A DNA stretch of 64,000 nucleotides from Nocardioides pocheonensis (GCF_003725535.1 NZ_RJSF01000046.1:188754-252753), one strand, 5' to 3'. Positions 17,884-26,745 are shown, counted from the first letter of the stretch. Translations and numbers: made by a program. Notes: generated from the letters alone by a model not told the origin.

Positions 17884-19095
17884 GTGCGCGTCACGAGCGC
17901 CATGGCGATATTGCTTGCGGCGTTGACCATTTGCGCGCCCATCTCCATGGACCTGTACCTGCCGGCATTGCCTGCCCTGACGCGCGACCTTGGGACAACC
18001 ACATCGGCCGCTCAACTGACCATCACGGCATGCCTCACCGGACTTGCGCTCGGTCAGGTGATTACGGGGCCGCTCTCCGACCGTTTTGGAAGGCGACGAC
18101 CTTTACTGGTCGGCCTGGCCGCTTTCGTCCTCGCGTCGGGTGCTTGCGCCTTGAGCCCGTCAATCGAAACGCTGATTCTTGCCAGGCTGGGACAGGGCTT
18201 TGCAGCCGCGACGGGTATCGTCATAGCTCAAGCCTCTGGCCGAGACCTCTACTCAGGTCAACGCCTGCTCGAGTACTACAGCAGACTCGCCGTCCTCGGT
18301 GGACTCGCAGCGATAGTAGGACCGGTGCTCGGAAGCCATGTCGCACGGTTGACGGGGTGGCGCGGCATGTTTCTGCTTCTGTGCCTCGTCGGATCGGTTC
18401 TCTTGGCGGCGTCTGCGCGGGTCGCTCGCGAGACGTTGCCCCTCAGCAGTCGCACCGGTCCCGGACTACATGTCCTGCTAGGGCGATTTCATGGCATGGC
18501 CCGCGATGGGCTCTTCATCGGCGCGGTGATCACGATGGGAGGTATCCAGGCGGCTTCCTTCGCGTACCTAGCGGGCGGCACCTTCATTCTTCAAGAGATC
18601 TACGGTCTCTCAGCGCAGGGTTACGCCTTGATCTTTGCTATCACAGCGACCGGGTACATGTCCTTCGGGTCGCTCTCCGCTCGATTGTCAGTCCGCTGGT
18701 CGGAAATGGCCGTGCTGGCCTTGGGATTGACCTTGGCCGGTCTGGCAGCCGCTGGTCTCATTCTGGCGGCCTTCGCGCACCTCCCCCTACTGTGCATGAC
18801 GGTTCCGATGTTTGCACTGCTTAGCGGGGTGGGTTTGACCGTTCCTCCGACCACCTCGCTGGCAATGGGCGGCTATCCCCATCTGGCGGGAACCGCGGCG
18901 TCAGTGCTGCAAGCCGCAAGGTTCGGCTTCGGCGCGTCGCTTGTGCCACTCGTCGGCATTGCGGGACCAGAAGACGCTCGACCCTTCGCGATCATCGTCG
19001 CTTCGGGCGTTGGAACTGCATCGCTCGCCTACATAGCCCTGATGCGCCCGCGGTTCTCGAACTCCATCGAGCAGGTCGAGTCCGCACGTGCCTAG
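17884..19095 (+). CDS. Bcr/CflA-type MFS exporter
   Basis: A 403-residue, 12-helix major-facilitator protein in the inner membrane. The first helix contains APISMDLYLPALPAL, the hallmark of the Bcr/CflA drug-resistance subfamily. The conserved GPLSDRFGRRRPLL loop between helices 2 and 3 is present. The GTG at 17884 gives the usual family length and a start just before helix 1, after CGGAG. A longer frame to ATG 17746 would add a polar extension. It probably exports a toxic substrate or pathway intermediate. Confidence 0.85.
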   Translation: MRVTSAMAILLAALTICAPISMDLYLPALPALTRDLGTTTSAAQLTITACLTGLALGQVITGPLSDRFGRRRPLLVGLAAFVLASGACALSPSIETLILARLGQGFAAATGIVIAQASGRDLYSGQRLLEYYSRLAVLGGLAAIVGPVLGSHVARLTGWRGMFLLLCLVGSVLLAASARVARETLPLSSRTGPGLHVLLGRFHGMARDGLFIGAVITMGGIQAASFAYLAGGTFILQEIYGLSAQGYALIFAITATGYMSFGSLSARLSVRWSEMAVLALGLTLAGLAAAGLILAAFAHLPLLCMTVPMFALLSGVGLTVPPTTSLAMGGYPHLAGTAASVLQAARFGFGASLVPLVGIAGPEDARPFAIIVASGVGTASLAYIALMRPRFSNSIEQVESARA

Positions 19096-19523
19096 AGGTG
19101 GCTGATGAGTCACGCCACTGAACTCACCGCACCGTTCGCTTTCGACAGTTCTCGCTCACGCTTGGCCGCTTGTTGGCCAGGATTGGGCAACGGGAGCACC
19201 GGCGGTGGCGGCGGAGCTCCAAATCGGTGCCGCTTCAGCGCCTGAATGGCTCGCCTCCACTGTCGCCGATCTACACCGAAACCTCGTGGCGCACCCCTAT
19301 TTCGGCACTGCGGATCGAGACGTCGACGGCCCGACGCTCGCTCGACAGCTCGGGTTCAGGTCGCTCGACGTGCTGCCAAGCGTTGGCCCGCGGCTGTCTC
19401 CCAGACGTCTTGGGCTTCCTCTCGAACCGCGGCCACCCACCTCATTTCGTTGCCCATGTTCCGGCGTACGGTCACCGACTGCAGTTAGGTTCAATGCACG
19501 GAGGGGAGGGTGCAGCGTGTGCA

Positions 19524-19722
19524 GGGGTCGGAGGCGGCGTAGAAGGAGTTCAGCTTCAGTCCGGGTTGAGCCGGATGTAGGTGCCGCTGGCGACGAGCGC
19601 GTCGGGGCCGCTTGACCCACTCCTCGTCGGAGCCGGTGCACCATTGGTCGGCGTCCGCTGGTTGAGCTCGGCGATCTCGGCAACCAGGCAAGGATGTCCT
19701 CGTGTGCGGTCGGCTGCTGCAT
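19524..19722 (-). pseudogene. pckG: Frameshifted N-terminal remnant of GTP-dependent PEP carboxykinase
   Basis: Read on the minus strand, pieces in different frames line up in order with the N-terminus of GTP-type phosphoenolpyruvate carboxykinase. They are QQPTAHEDILAW, VAEIAELNQ, DQWCTGSDEEW, ALVASGTYIRLNPD and LNSFYAASDP. An intact enzyme reads these as one continuous stretch of about 75 residues; here at least three frame changes and a stop break it. The homology ends near 19524. It is a dead fragment, and next to it lies an IS21-like end. No functional gene was found elsewhere in 19096-19894. Confidence 0.7.
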
Positions 19723-19760
19723 GTTTGAGGCTCGGGCACTTGAGAAGGGCTCCGTTTCGT

Positions 19761-19813
19761 TGTCAGCGACGGCTGAAAACTGACCCCGGAGCGTCGGCCG
19801 AATTTTGACCCCC
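19761..19813. mobile_element. Possible IS21-family terminal remnant
   Basis: The stretch begins TGTCAG and then has two spaced units, AAAACTGACCCC and ATTTTGACCCC. Such TGTCA ends with repeated internal binding units are characteristic of IS21-type termini. No transposase frame is left beside it. It lies about 40 bases from the broken PEP carboxykinase fragment. Confidence 0.35.
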
Positions 19814-19894
19814 TTCGAACTCCCACTTCGTCGGGGCGAGTCGGAGAGTGCGCGGTCGAGGGCAGCCTCGCGTGCATCGCGACGCTAGCTGCCT

Positions 19895-20881
19895 CTATGG
19901 CATCAGTGGGAGCGACCCTTGCCCTTGGGCGTCCTCGTAACCAGTCCTGATTGACATCAGATCCACTGCGTGCCGATCGAGACGGAGATCCTCATCGGTC
20001 TCTGGCATCCAGGAAGGACACGGCACGACGCGGGAGCCCTCGAACGCGACGAACACCGTCAGACATTGGGTAGCCGTAAGCATTTCGTCTCCGCGTACAT
20101 CGTTCGACCTGACGTGGACGGCTATGTGCATGCTCGAGGTTCCAGTGTGGATCAGCCGAGCCTCTACTTCGACTAGGTGGCCGATCGGAATCGGGCGAAG
20201 GAAGTGCGTGCCGCCGACGAAGACCGCAGCATTTTCCACGTTCCCGGTCCATCGAGTGACGAGCGCGTGCGCTGCTTCGTCGATCCATCGCATCACGATT
20301 CCACCATGAACCTTGCCGCCCCAGTTGACGTCGCTGGGAGCAGCGAGGAATCGAAGCAGGACTCTGGGTGCAGTGCCCTCCGCGGTGTAGGACTGAAGGC
20401 GTACCCGCTGCTCAATATCCGTGCGCAGGTGGTTGTGCACCGCCACCCGAGAAGCGGCCATCTCCTGCTCCACAGAGTTGGGAACCCAGCTTGGAACTGG
20501 CACAGGACGGCGCTCATCGTCCACCGCAACAAAGGTGATGTAGCATCGGGCGGCCGCCGAAAGAGTGGCTTCACGTGGGTCACCAGACGCGACTGTCACT
20601 TCGATGTGCATCGAAGACCTGCCCGTAGAAACCAAGCGGGCCGTGGTTTCTACGAGGTCTCCGACTCGTACTGGTCTGGAAAAATTCACATGCCCGATGT
20701 ATGCCGTGACCGCATATTTACCGCTCCATGAGGTTGCGACGGCGTAACCAGCTTTGTCGATCCACTCTTGAACGCGGCCTGCATCGATGCCCCCGGAATA
20801 GCCTCGGTCGGCCGGCGCGGCCAGGTGTCGAAGGACCGCCACACCGACGTGACCGGCGCCGTACGCAATGGGCTCCGTCAT
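19895..20881 (-). CDS. Tandem hotdog-domain acyl-CoA thioesterase
   Basis: A 328-residue protein built of two hotdog-fold repeats. Each has an (E/R)WIDKAG or RWIDEAAHAL helix, a strand ending (H/T)FxRP, and a motif TGRSSMHIEV or TGTSSMHIAV. This is the layout of YciA/BFIT-type acyl-CoA thioesterases, cytoplasmic enzymes that hydrolyse acyl-CoA to free acid and CoA. It starts in a 4-base overlap with the DUF5999 gene. In context it may recycle CoA from dead-end thioesters of the region 1 pathway (inference). Confidence 0.85.
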   Translation of the reverse strand: MTEPIAYGAGHVGVAVLRHLAAPADRGYSGGIDAGRVQEWIDKAGYAVATSWSGKYAVTAYIGHVNFSRPVRVGDLVETTARLVSTGRSSMHIEVTVASGDPREATLSAAARCYITFVAVDDERRPVPVPSWVPNSVEQEMAASRVAVHNHLRTDIEQRVRLQSYTAEGTAPRVLLRFLAAPSDVNWGGKVHGGIVMRWIDEAAHALVTRWTGNVENAAVFVGGTHFLRPIPIGHLVEVEARLIHTGTSSMHIAVHVRSNDVRGDEMLTATQCLTVFVAFEGSRVVPCPSWMPETDEDLRLDRHAVDLMSIRTGYEDAQGQGSLPLMP

Positions 20882-21075
20882 GCTGCTACGTGCGCGAGAC
20901 TCGCCGGTCCGGGCGCTACATGCCCGTCAGGGAAGATGGCTCCGCCGTCCTCGAAGCGAATCACGCCGTTACACAGAAGGCACCAACCCTGCTCCGAGTG
21001 ATCCACCGCGACATACGCAGTCATTGCCGCGCGCTCGTCTGCGGTAGGGCAGTGCGGGTTGTGATGGCATAACAT
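20878..21075 (-). CDS. DUF5999-type small protein
   Basis: A 65-residue protein. ATG 21075 follows GAGAGGAG. It starts with a CHHNPHCP cysteine/histidine cluster and continues HSEQGWCLLCNGVIRFEDGG, the pattern of the actinobacterial DUF5999 family (CQHQPPCP...GWSLLCNGV). Function is unknown; the paired Cys/His residues could bind zinc. ATGA overlap with the thioesterase gene indicates one transcript. Confidence 0.72.
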   Translation of the reverse strand: MLCHHNPHCPTADERAAMTAYVAVDHSEQGWCLLCNGVIRFEDGGAIFPDGHVAPGPASLAHVAA

Positions 21076-21195
21076 CGCTTCTCCTCTCTCCCGTTTAGGT
21101 CGCTTCGTGCGATCGCCGGACGGACAACTACGTCTGATCACGGCTCGGCGGTTTACGCAAGCGGTTCCGAAATGCGTGCTCCAATCAGCGGATTT

Positions 21196-21229
21196 GTTCG
21201 TATTTACGCTTGGCCGTTCGTTATCAAGG
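21196..21229. promoter_or_regulatory. Two candidate IclR-type sites upstream of DUF5999/thioesterase genes
   Basis: GTTCGTATTTACGC (21196-21209) and GTTCGTTATCAAGG (21216-21229) lie 120-155 bases upstream of the DUF5999 start. The second is identical in its first 10 bases to the site at 11927. They extend the presumed regulon to the thioesterase unit. Confidence 0.4.
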
Positions 21230-21346
21230 ATATGATGTTCAGCCACTGCCGTCTTGTCAAGGTTGACGGAGCACCCGTCTAGGCTCAGCGCAGGATCGAT
21301 CAGGACACACGAGGTATTGGAGGCGATTACCGCCTTCGCGGCAGCG

Positions 21347-21550
21347 CCTGGGAAGTTGAGTCCAGCAAAGTGGTGGTGTACGACGTGGTGACCCGTAGTT
21401 GCGTGTAGACGTGGGCGCGGTCATCGTGGCGCCCTTCTTCGAGTGGGTCGTCGAAGATCTCTCTAACAATCACGCGGTGACCGCGCCCACGTCGACGACC
21501 GGGTCAGCGTCACCACGTGGCACACCACTCTGCTGGACGCAACTCCAGGG
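21347..21550. repeat. Long imperfect inverted repeat with a nested hairpin
   Basis: The left arm (21347-21423) and right arm (21478-21550) are reverse complements over most of about 75 bases. The longest exact block is ACGTGGGCGCGGTCA/TGACCGCGCCCACGT. The 54-base spacer holds a further perfect stem, TCTTCGA (21436-21442) with TCGAAGA (21451-21457). Neither arm encodes a recognisable protein. It may be the trace of a duplicated, inverted element end or a structured RNA. Confidence 0.6.
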
Positions 21551-22139
21551 TCCACCTACGGCGACTCGAGTTGGTCCGATGTTGTGTCGGACCTGTCCAC
21601 TTGCGTGGCTGACGACTCAGTTCGCAGGACCGCCTGCGGTGGACGTGTACCGGCATCTGGAGTTGAACCCCATGAGGTCCCGCGCGAGCCAGCGGGACCT
21701 CCGACTGATCGGCGCATCAGCGGTCCCAGGGATCTGCTCTTCGGGCCACGGCAACCGTCTCGTGCTCGGGGCGATCTGGACGATGAAGCACCAGGTGTCG
21801 AGGGCCGCGACATGTTCGGCCCCCGCCCGCAGAACTGCCGAGGAATGGCCCCAGCCCATGACGATCGTCCGGCATCGGCATCGGCGTCGCCGACGTTGAC
21901 ATGCGCTATCGGCCGACTACCCGACCCGTGGCGTTCCCCCATCTCTGCGTGCGTGCGCGGGCGCGAGTAGGCCGAGGCGAGAGCACCGCCGTTCCCTCTG
22001 CGGGGGTGAGACGAAGGGCACCTTTGGCCCGGCTGGGTCGAGGCCCCAAGCGGGCCGATTGGCCTAACTTCGTCGGATCCGAACAGGCCTTGCCCCCGGA
22101 AACCTCCCGGCCAAGGCAAACCAAGAAAGCGAGGCAGCC
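21551..22139. other. Stretch without a recognisable gene
   Basis: Open frames here look compositional rather than coding and match no family I know. The only notable item is the GAGG-type ribosome binding site just before the small gene at 22140. Confidence 0.5.
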
Positions 22140-22343
22140 ATGGACAACGACACGAGCAGCACGACGATCAGCGCCAGCCTGCGCTTGATCCTGGTCGACT
22201 TGGCCCGACGTGAGGAGGAGCTCGCAGACAACGAGGCCGCGCGCACGCCGTACTGGGCCACATGCCCCCCATCGGTGATCGGCCACCGTACAGCCGCTGC
22301 GGCGCTGCGCGCCGAGGCCGACTACCTGGGTCTCGTGGGCTGA
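22140..22343 (+). CDS. Small hypothetical protein (67 aa)
   Basis: ATG 22140 follows a GCGAGGC site. The 67 residues start with a polar helix ARREEELADNEAA and end RTAAAALRAEADYLGLVG, with good actinobacterial codon use. No family was recognised. Ten bases separate it from the next small gene, which itself overlaps a third, so the three form a micro-operon. Confidence 0.6.
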   Translation: MDNDTSSTTISASLRLILVDLARREEELADNEAARTPYWATCPPSVIGHRTAAAALRAEADYLGLVG

Positions 22344-22353
22344 GGAGGACGTC

Positions 22354-22605
22354 ATGCACACCGTCTTGCAGCAGAACCAAAGATACCTTCGTGACGCATT
22401 CGGGTGCCCGCTCCGTGATGGCGCGTGCGTGCTCGACGCCGACCGGCAGGTCGGATACGTGCGACTCGAGTTCGGTTCCCGCCGCGGCCCGGATTCGGCG
22501 TACTGGGATGGCTGGTTTAGCGTGACGCCTTCACGGGCCGGTCACCCTTTGAGGGGGAAAGTCATGCGCGGATCCCTGGTCCAGCTCATTGGGAGCGCGG
22601 CATGA
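22354..22605 (+). CDS. Small hypothetical protein (83 aa)
   Basis: ATG 22354 is preceded by GAGGAGGAC, a strong ribosome binding site. The sequence is soluble and rich in Tyr, Trp and Gly (VGYVRLEFG, YWDGWFSV) and suggests a small beta-sheet domain. No known family was recognised. It overlaps the next frame by ATGA. Confidence 0.6.
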   Translation: MHTVLQQNQRYLRDAFGCPLRDGACVLDADRQVGYVRLEFGSRRGPDSAYWDGWFSVTPSRAGHPLRGKVMRGSLVQLIGSAA

Positions 22606-22742
22606 CCTGGAACACCGCAACCGTCCCCTCTGATGGTCTTGCCGCATTGCTGACCATAATTCGCAGTCGCGGCGGGACGGTCACGAGGAGCCAACCTCAG
22701 CCGCATGGCGTCTGCGTGACCTGGACGACGCGAACGAATTGA
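22602..22742 (+). CDS. Very small hypothetical protein (46 aa)
   Basis: The frame opens in the ATGA overlap at 22602-22605 and reads MTWNTATVPSDGLAALLTII, then a polar tail to a TGA at 22742. The start/stop coupling with the preceding gene is the main evidence that it is translated. No family was recognised. Confidence 0.4.
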   Translation: MTWNTATVPSDGLAALLTIIRSRGGTVTRSQPQPHGVCVTWTTRTN

Positions 22743-22924
22743 GCCGGTCGAGTGAGTACCGCGAAGGCGCGACATTGACGCCCTGTCGACGCTTCGCGGT
22801 CCCCGACCCCATTGGTCCTCACGCGACGGATTCATCGTTGGAATTCGGCTGCTCGGGACTATGACGTGGTACACGTCCGGTCCTAGCATTCAAGTGCACC
22901 TGTGAGGCACGGAGGTCCGAAACG

Positions 22925-23539
22925 ATGCCGTCAGAGATCCTTTCCACGGTTCAGGTTGGTGGCCTGGAGCTTTCACCAGGTGACCACGTATGTGCGTTCT
23001 ATCCGACGAAGGTCGAACGGGACGAGATTCTGCTTCCGTACCTGGTGGAAGGCATGCATGCCGGCGCAAAGTGCATTGCCGTTCTCGACGCCGACGACGG
23101 TGCGGACATCGTCGATGAGCTGGCTGCTGCGCTCGGGCCGGAAATTCCTGCTCCGGACCAACTCGCCCTCCACACCTCCGGTGACACGTACCTTGCCACT
23201 GGCTCGTTCAGTACGGACGCGATGTTGGACTTCTGGGAGAAGTCGGTGGGTGGCGCCTTCGAGCACGGATTCTCCTTCGCCCGGGTCGCGGGGGAAATGA
23301 CGTGGGCCTTGAGCAAGCTCCCTGGCGTCGAACAACTTGTCGGGTACGAGGCGAAGCTCAACCGGTTCCTGCCGCGATTTCCGCAGGTGATCTTGTGCCT
23401 GTACGAACTCGAGCGATTCGATGGCGAAGTGCTGGTCGACGTGCTCAAGACGCATCCGAAGGTACTGCTTGGCGGAATGCTGCTCGCCAATCCCTACTAC
23501 ATCGAGCCGGATGAATTCCTCGCAAGCCGCGAGCCATGA
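22925..23539 (+). CDS. MEDS (DcmR-like sensory) domain protein
   Basis: A 204-residue single-domain protein. The segments GDHVCAFYPTKVERDEIL, LVEGMHAGAKCIAVL and GEMTWAL match the MEDS domain (methanogen/methylotroph DcmR sensory domain). DcmR itself responds to dichloromethane, so a small hydrophobic or halogenated ligand is plausible here. It has no DNA-binding part. Its stop overlaps the PucR-family gene start (ATGA), so the two proteins are probably made in equal amounts and act together. They sit at the left edge of the alkene island and are likely its sensor pair. Confidence 0.82.
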   Translation: MPSEILSTVQVGGLELSPGDHVCAFYPTKVERDEILLPYLVEGMHAGAKCIAVLDADDGADIVDELAAALGPEIPAPDQLALHTSGDTYLATGSFSTDAMLDFWEKSVGGAFEHGFSFARVAGEMTWALSKLPGVEQLVGYEAKLNRFLPRFPQVILCLYELERFDGEVLVDVLKTHPKVLLGGMLLANPYYIEPDEFLASREP

Positions 23540-25227
23540 CGACGACCGCTCCCCGGCCATCAGCCACCCTCGAGACGGATCTCCGCAACCAGCTGTCGAA
23601 CCTCCAGGGTCTTCTGATGCTGTCCATGCTGATGACCCAGAGCGGTGACGGCGAGAAAATACTGCACCTCGCCGAGACGTCAGTTCCTTCCTTCGGCCGT
23701 TGTCACCTCGTCGGCACGATGATCGACCGTCACTGGATGCCCGCTCATTCCGCCGAGTTGTCACCGCAGCAGCAGATCGAGGTGGGCGTGCTGGCCTCGT
23801 CCTTGCCGCCGGGCGGAGGCGAGCTCGATATCCCAGGGCATACCTGGGCAAAGGCGCTCCCCCTTAGGAGTCTGAAGAGCCATGTCGGCTTTCTTGTGGT
23901 GGGTGCACGAGAGCATCTGCCAAGCGGCAGCGAGCAGTTCCTTTTCCAAGTGCTCGCCCAGCAGACCGGTATCGCACTAGTCAACGCACAACTACACGCC
24001 AGCGAGAGATCGACTGCTGCGCAGCTCCGAGAGGCTAACGAGACCCTGGCCGAGACGGTGCGCGTCCTGGAACGCACGACTGACATCCATGTGCGATTCA
24101 CTCGCGTCGCGGCAGCCAACGAGGGCCAGGACGGCATCGCTCGTGCCCTTTACGAGCTCACCGGGTTCCCGGTGGCGGTCGAGGACCGTTACGGGAACCT
24201 GCGAGCCTGGGCGGGGCCCGATCGGCCCGACCCGTACCCAAAGGACCCCGGGGCCCGGCGCGAGCAGATGTTACGGCGGGCGATGAAGGAAGGTCGACCG
24301 ATCCGGGAAGGCGGGCGTCTCGTGGCGATCGCGAACCCAGCGTCCGACGTGATCGGGGTGCTCGCACTGATCGATCCTGGCAGCCAGGCTGGTGATCAGG
24401 AAACCATCGCCATGGAGCACGGCGCCACTGTGCTAGCAATGGAACTTGCCAAGTTGCGCAGCCTTGCCGAGACGGAGCTGCGGTTGCGCCGGGATCTTGT
24501 CGACGAACTTCTCGCTGGGACTGATGAGACCAGTGCGCTGGCCCGCGCTCAGGCGCTCGGGCACGACCTCGAGAGGCCGCACCGGGTGGCGGTCATCGAA
24601 GGCAATGGTCGCGTGCATGATGCGAACGCATTCTTTATGGCGGTTCGTCGGGTGGCCCGCCAGCTCCGTGCCGGGTCCCTCATGGTGGCTCGCGGGGAGA
24701 CCGTCGTCCTGCTGTCCGACTGCGAAGTAGCGTGGGAGAAGTTCCGTGACCAGGTGCTCACCGACCTGGGAGGCGGCCGATGTCGCATCGGCGTGGGCGA
24801 TTTCTGCCAGCGGCCGGCCGACTTTCCGCGCTCGTACCACGAGGCGCAGCTCGCGCTGCGGGTACAGCGCACCGTCAAGGCCTCGGACCGCGCCACGACG
24901 TACGCCGATCTCGGTGTGTACCGCATCCTCGCCGAGGCCGAGGACCCCGATACCGTTGACCGCTTTGTACAGCGCTGGCTGGGGCGCCTACTCGAATACG
25001 ACGCGCAGAAGGGTGCGGAGCTCGTGCACACCCTGAGCCGCTATCTGGAGTGCGGCGGAAGTTATGAAGCCACCGCCAACACCTTGGCCGTACACCGCAG
25101 CACGTTGAAGTACCGACTGCAACGGATACGTGAGATCTCAGGCCTCGATATCGGTGATCCTGACATCGCCTTCAACCTCCAGCTCGCAACACGCGGCTGG
25201 GAGACGGTACGGGCGCTCAAGGCCTGA
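23536..25227 (+). CDS. PucR/CdaR-family transcriptional regulator with GAF-like domain
   Basis: A 563-residue regulator. Residues 1-170 look like a GAF-type sensory domain, ending in LFQVLAQQTGIALVNAQLH and a short coiled coil. The middle part resembles a second sensory segment (LTGFPVAVEDRYGNLRAW). The C-terminus has the PucR helix-turn-helix GGSYEATANTLAVHRSTLKY. It is translationally coupled to the MEDS gene. The likely target is the promoter between the acylating aldehyde dehydrogenase and 2-KPCC genes, where a perfect palindrome lies at 26746. Induction by alkene or epoxide is inferred. Confidence 0.87.
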   Translation: MTTTAPRPSATLETDLRNQLSNLQGLLMLSMLMTQSGDGEKILHLAETSVPSFGRCHLVGTMIDRHWMPAHSAELSPQQQIEVGVLASSLPPGGGELDIPGHTWAKALPLRSLKSHVGFLVVGAREHLPSGSEQFLFQVLAQQTGIALVNAQLHASERSTAAQLREANETLAETVRVLERTTDIHVRFTRVAAANEGQDGIARALYELTGFPVAVEDRYGNLRAWAGPDRPDPYPKDPGARREQMLRRAMKEGRPIREGGRLVAIANPASDVIGVLALIDPGSQAGDQETIAMEHGATVLAMELAKLRSLAETELRLRRDLVDELLAGTDETSALARAQALGHDLERPHRVAVIEGNGRVHDANAFFMAVRRVARQLRAGSLMVARGETVVLLSDCEVAWEKFRDQVLTDLGGGRCRIGVGDFCQRPADFPRSYHEAQLALRVQRTVKASDRATTYADLGVYRILAEAEDPDTVDRFVQRWLGRLLEYDAQKGAELVHTLSRYLECGGSYEATANTLAVHRSTLKYRLQRIREISGLDIGDPDIAFNLQLATRGWETVRALKA

Positions 25228-25249
25228 GATCCCACGCTCGGCCGCAGTT

Positions 25250-26662
25250 TTACCGACCGTACCGAGCCCAGTGCTCGGCGAACAGGTCCTCTTCGGTAAC
25301 CACCACGGGGTCGATGGGACGCGAGACCCACGTAAGGTTGACGAAGTGTCGGGCGTTGACGTTCTCCGTAGTGATATTGCCACCCCATGTGCCGCAGCTA
25401 AGGCTGAGCGTGAACGGCAGACCGTTGCGCGGACTGCCAGCCCCCTCGTTGAGGTTCTGGTTCACCATGACCCGAGCGGTTCGTGTTCCATGCGCCAAGG
25501 CGTCGACATGGTCAGCGCGTGCGGTGTGGATACCGCAGGTGTGCCCAAGACCTTGGTAGCCGGTGATCTCATTGACCAGCCTCACCGCGTCGCGGATGTT
25601 CCCGTGGTAGCGGTATGCGGTCAGAACGACTGACAGCTTCTCTCCTGAGAATGGGTGGTCGTGGCCGACGCCGTCGTCCTCGACAATCAGGAATGTTCGG
25701 TCCGCAGCGACGGTGAAGCCAGCGAGGGCCGCGATGGTACCGGCCGGCTTGGCGATCACGTCGGGCGTCGGGATGTGGCCGTCGTCGGGCCACATGGCCG
25801 ACTGCAGCGCCTGCTTCTCAGCCGACGAGCACAGGTGGCCGCCCCGAGCCTGGAGCTCGGTGAGCAGCTCGTCGTAGACCGAGTTCGCCACCACGATGCT
25901 GTTGTCGGCCAAACAGCTGGTGGCGTAGTCGAACGTCTTCGCTGCCACGATCGCGGTGGCCGCGTCGGCGAGGTCCGCCGTCTCGTCGACCACATGTACC
26001 GAGTTGCCCACTCCGACGCCGTAGGCGGGCGTGCCGGAGCTGTACGCGGCCTTGACCATCGCCGCGCCGCCGGTCGCGACCACGAGGTCGGCCTGCTCCA
26101 TCAGGCGCTGCGTCTTCGCGATCGAGGGTTTCCTCAGTGTCTGGATCAGGTCCGCCGGGGCACCGAGCTGCACGCAGGCCTCACGCATGAAGTCCACGAC
26201 CGCCGCCGTGGTGTCTTTGGTCCGCGGATGCGGCGCGACAACGATCGCGTTTCGTCCCTTGATTGCGAGCAGCGCCTTGAGTGGCGGCGTAGCGTCCGGA
26301 CCCGTCGTCGGGATAAGTGCAGCAACAACCCCGACCGGTTTCGCGATCTTGACAAGTCCTCGGGCCGAGTCCTCCTCGACCACACCAACAGTGCGGACAC
26401 TGCGCATGTCAGCCAGTACGCCGAGCACGCGCTTGTTGATCTTGACGACCTTGTCCTCGTAGTTGCCGAAACCGCCCTCGTCCACGGCCAGCTTCGCCAG
26501 GCTTTCGGCACGGTCTTGACGCGCCACAGCCCAGGCGATGCCGGTGCACAGCGCGTCCACCTCTTCTTGGGTGTAGTCGGCGATCGCCGCCTGGGCTGCG
26601 CGAGCGCGGGCAACGACCTCGTCAACCTCACGTGCCGCCTGATCCTGCTTCTCTTGTGACAT
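25250..26662 (-). CDS. CoA-acylating aldehyde dehydrogenase (sulfoacetaldehyde dehydrogenase-like)
   Basis: A 470-residue acylating aldehyde dehydrogenase. ATG 26662 has AGGAG at 5 bases; a GTG two codons upstream overlaps that site. Motifs include the nicotinamide-binding PTTGPDATP, GVGVGNSVHVV and the catalytic Cys in YATSCLADNS. The family converts an aldehyde plus CoA and NAD(P) to an acyl-CoA. The form nearest in my memory is acylating sulfoacetaldehyde dehydrogenase (SauS). Next to a CoM pathway the substrate could be sulfoacetaldehyde or the aldehyde CoM-S-CH2-CHO from ethene. It is divergent from the 2-KPCC gene. Confidence 0.8.
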   Translation of the reverse strand: MSQEKQDQAAREVDEVVARARAAQAAIADYTQEEVDALCTGIAWAVARQDRAESLAKLAVDEGGFGNYEDKVVKINKRVLGVLADMRSVRTVGVVEEDSARGLVKIAKPVGVVAALIPTTGPDATPPLKALLAIKGRNAIVVAPHPRTKDTTAAVVDFMREACVQLGAPADLIQTLRKPSIAKTQRLMEQADLVVATGGAAMVKAAYSSGTPAYGVGVGNSVHVVDETADLADAATAIVAAKTFDYATSCLADNSIVVANSVYDELLTELQARGGHLCSSAEKQALQSAMWPDDGHIPTPDVIAKPAGTIAALAGFTVAADRTFLIVEDDGVGHDHPFSGEKLSVVLTAYRYHGNIRDAVRLVNEITGYQGLGHTCGIHTARADHVDALAHGTRTARVMVNQNLNEGAGSPRNGLPFTLSLSCGTWGGNITTENVNARHFVNLTWVSRPIDPVVVTEEDLFAEHWARYGR

Positions 26663-26745
26663 CTCCACTCCTGGGTCGTCGAGCTACGCCTTGACGGCAC
26701 CAACCCTGCATCGAGCTCGGCCGGCGCGGATCGACTGCTCAAGAC

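Noticed and set aside
19205..19615. Plus-strand frame of 136 codons after the exporter
   Set aside because: Low-complexity Arg-rich translation, overlaps the PEP carboxykinase remnant on the other strand, and has no ribosome binding site.
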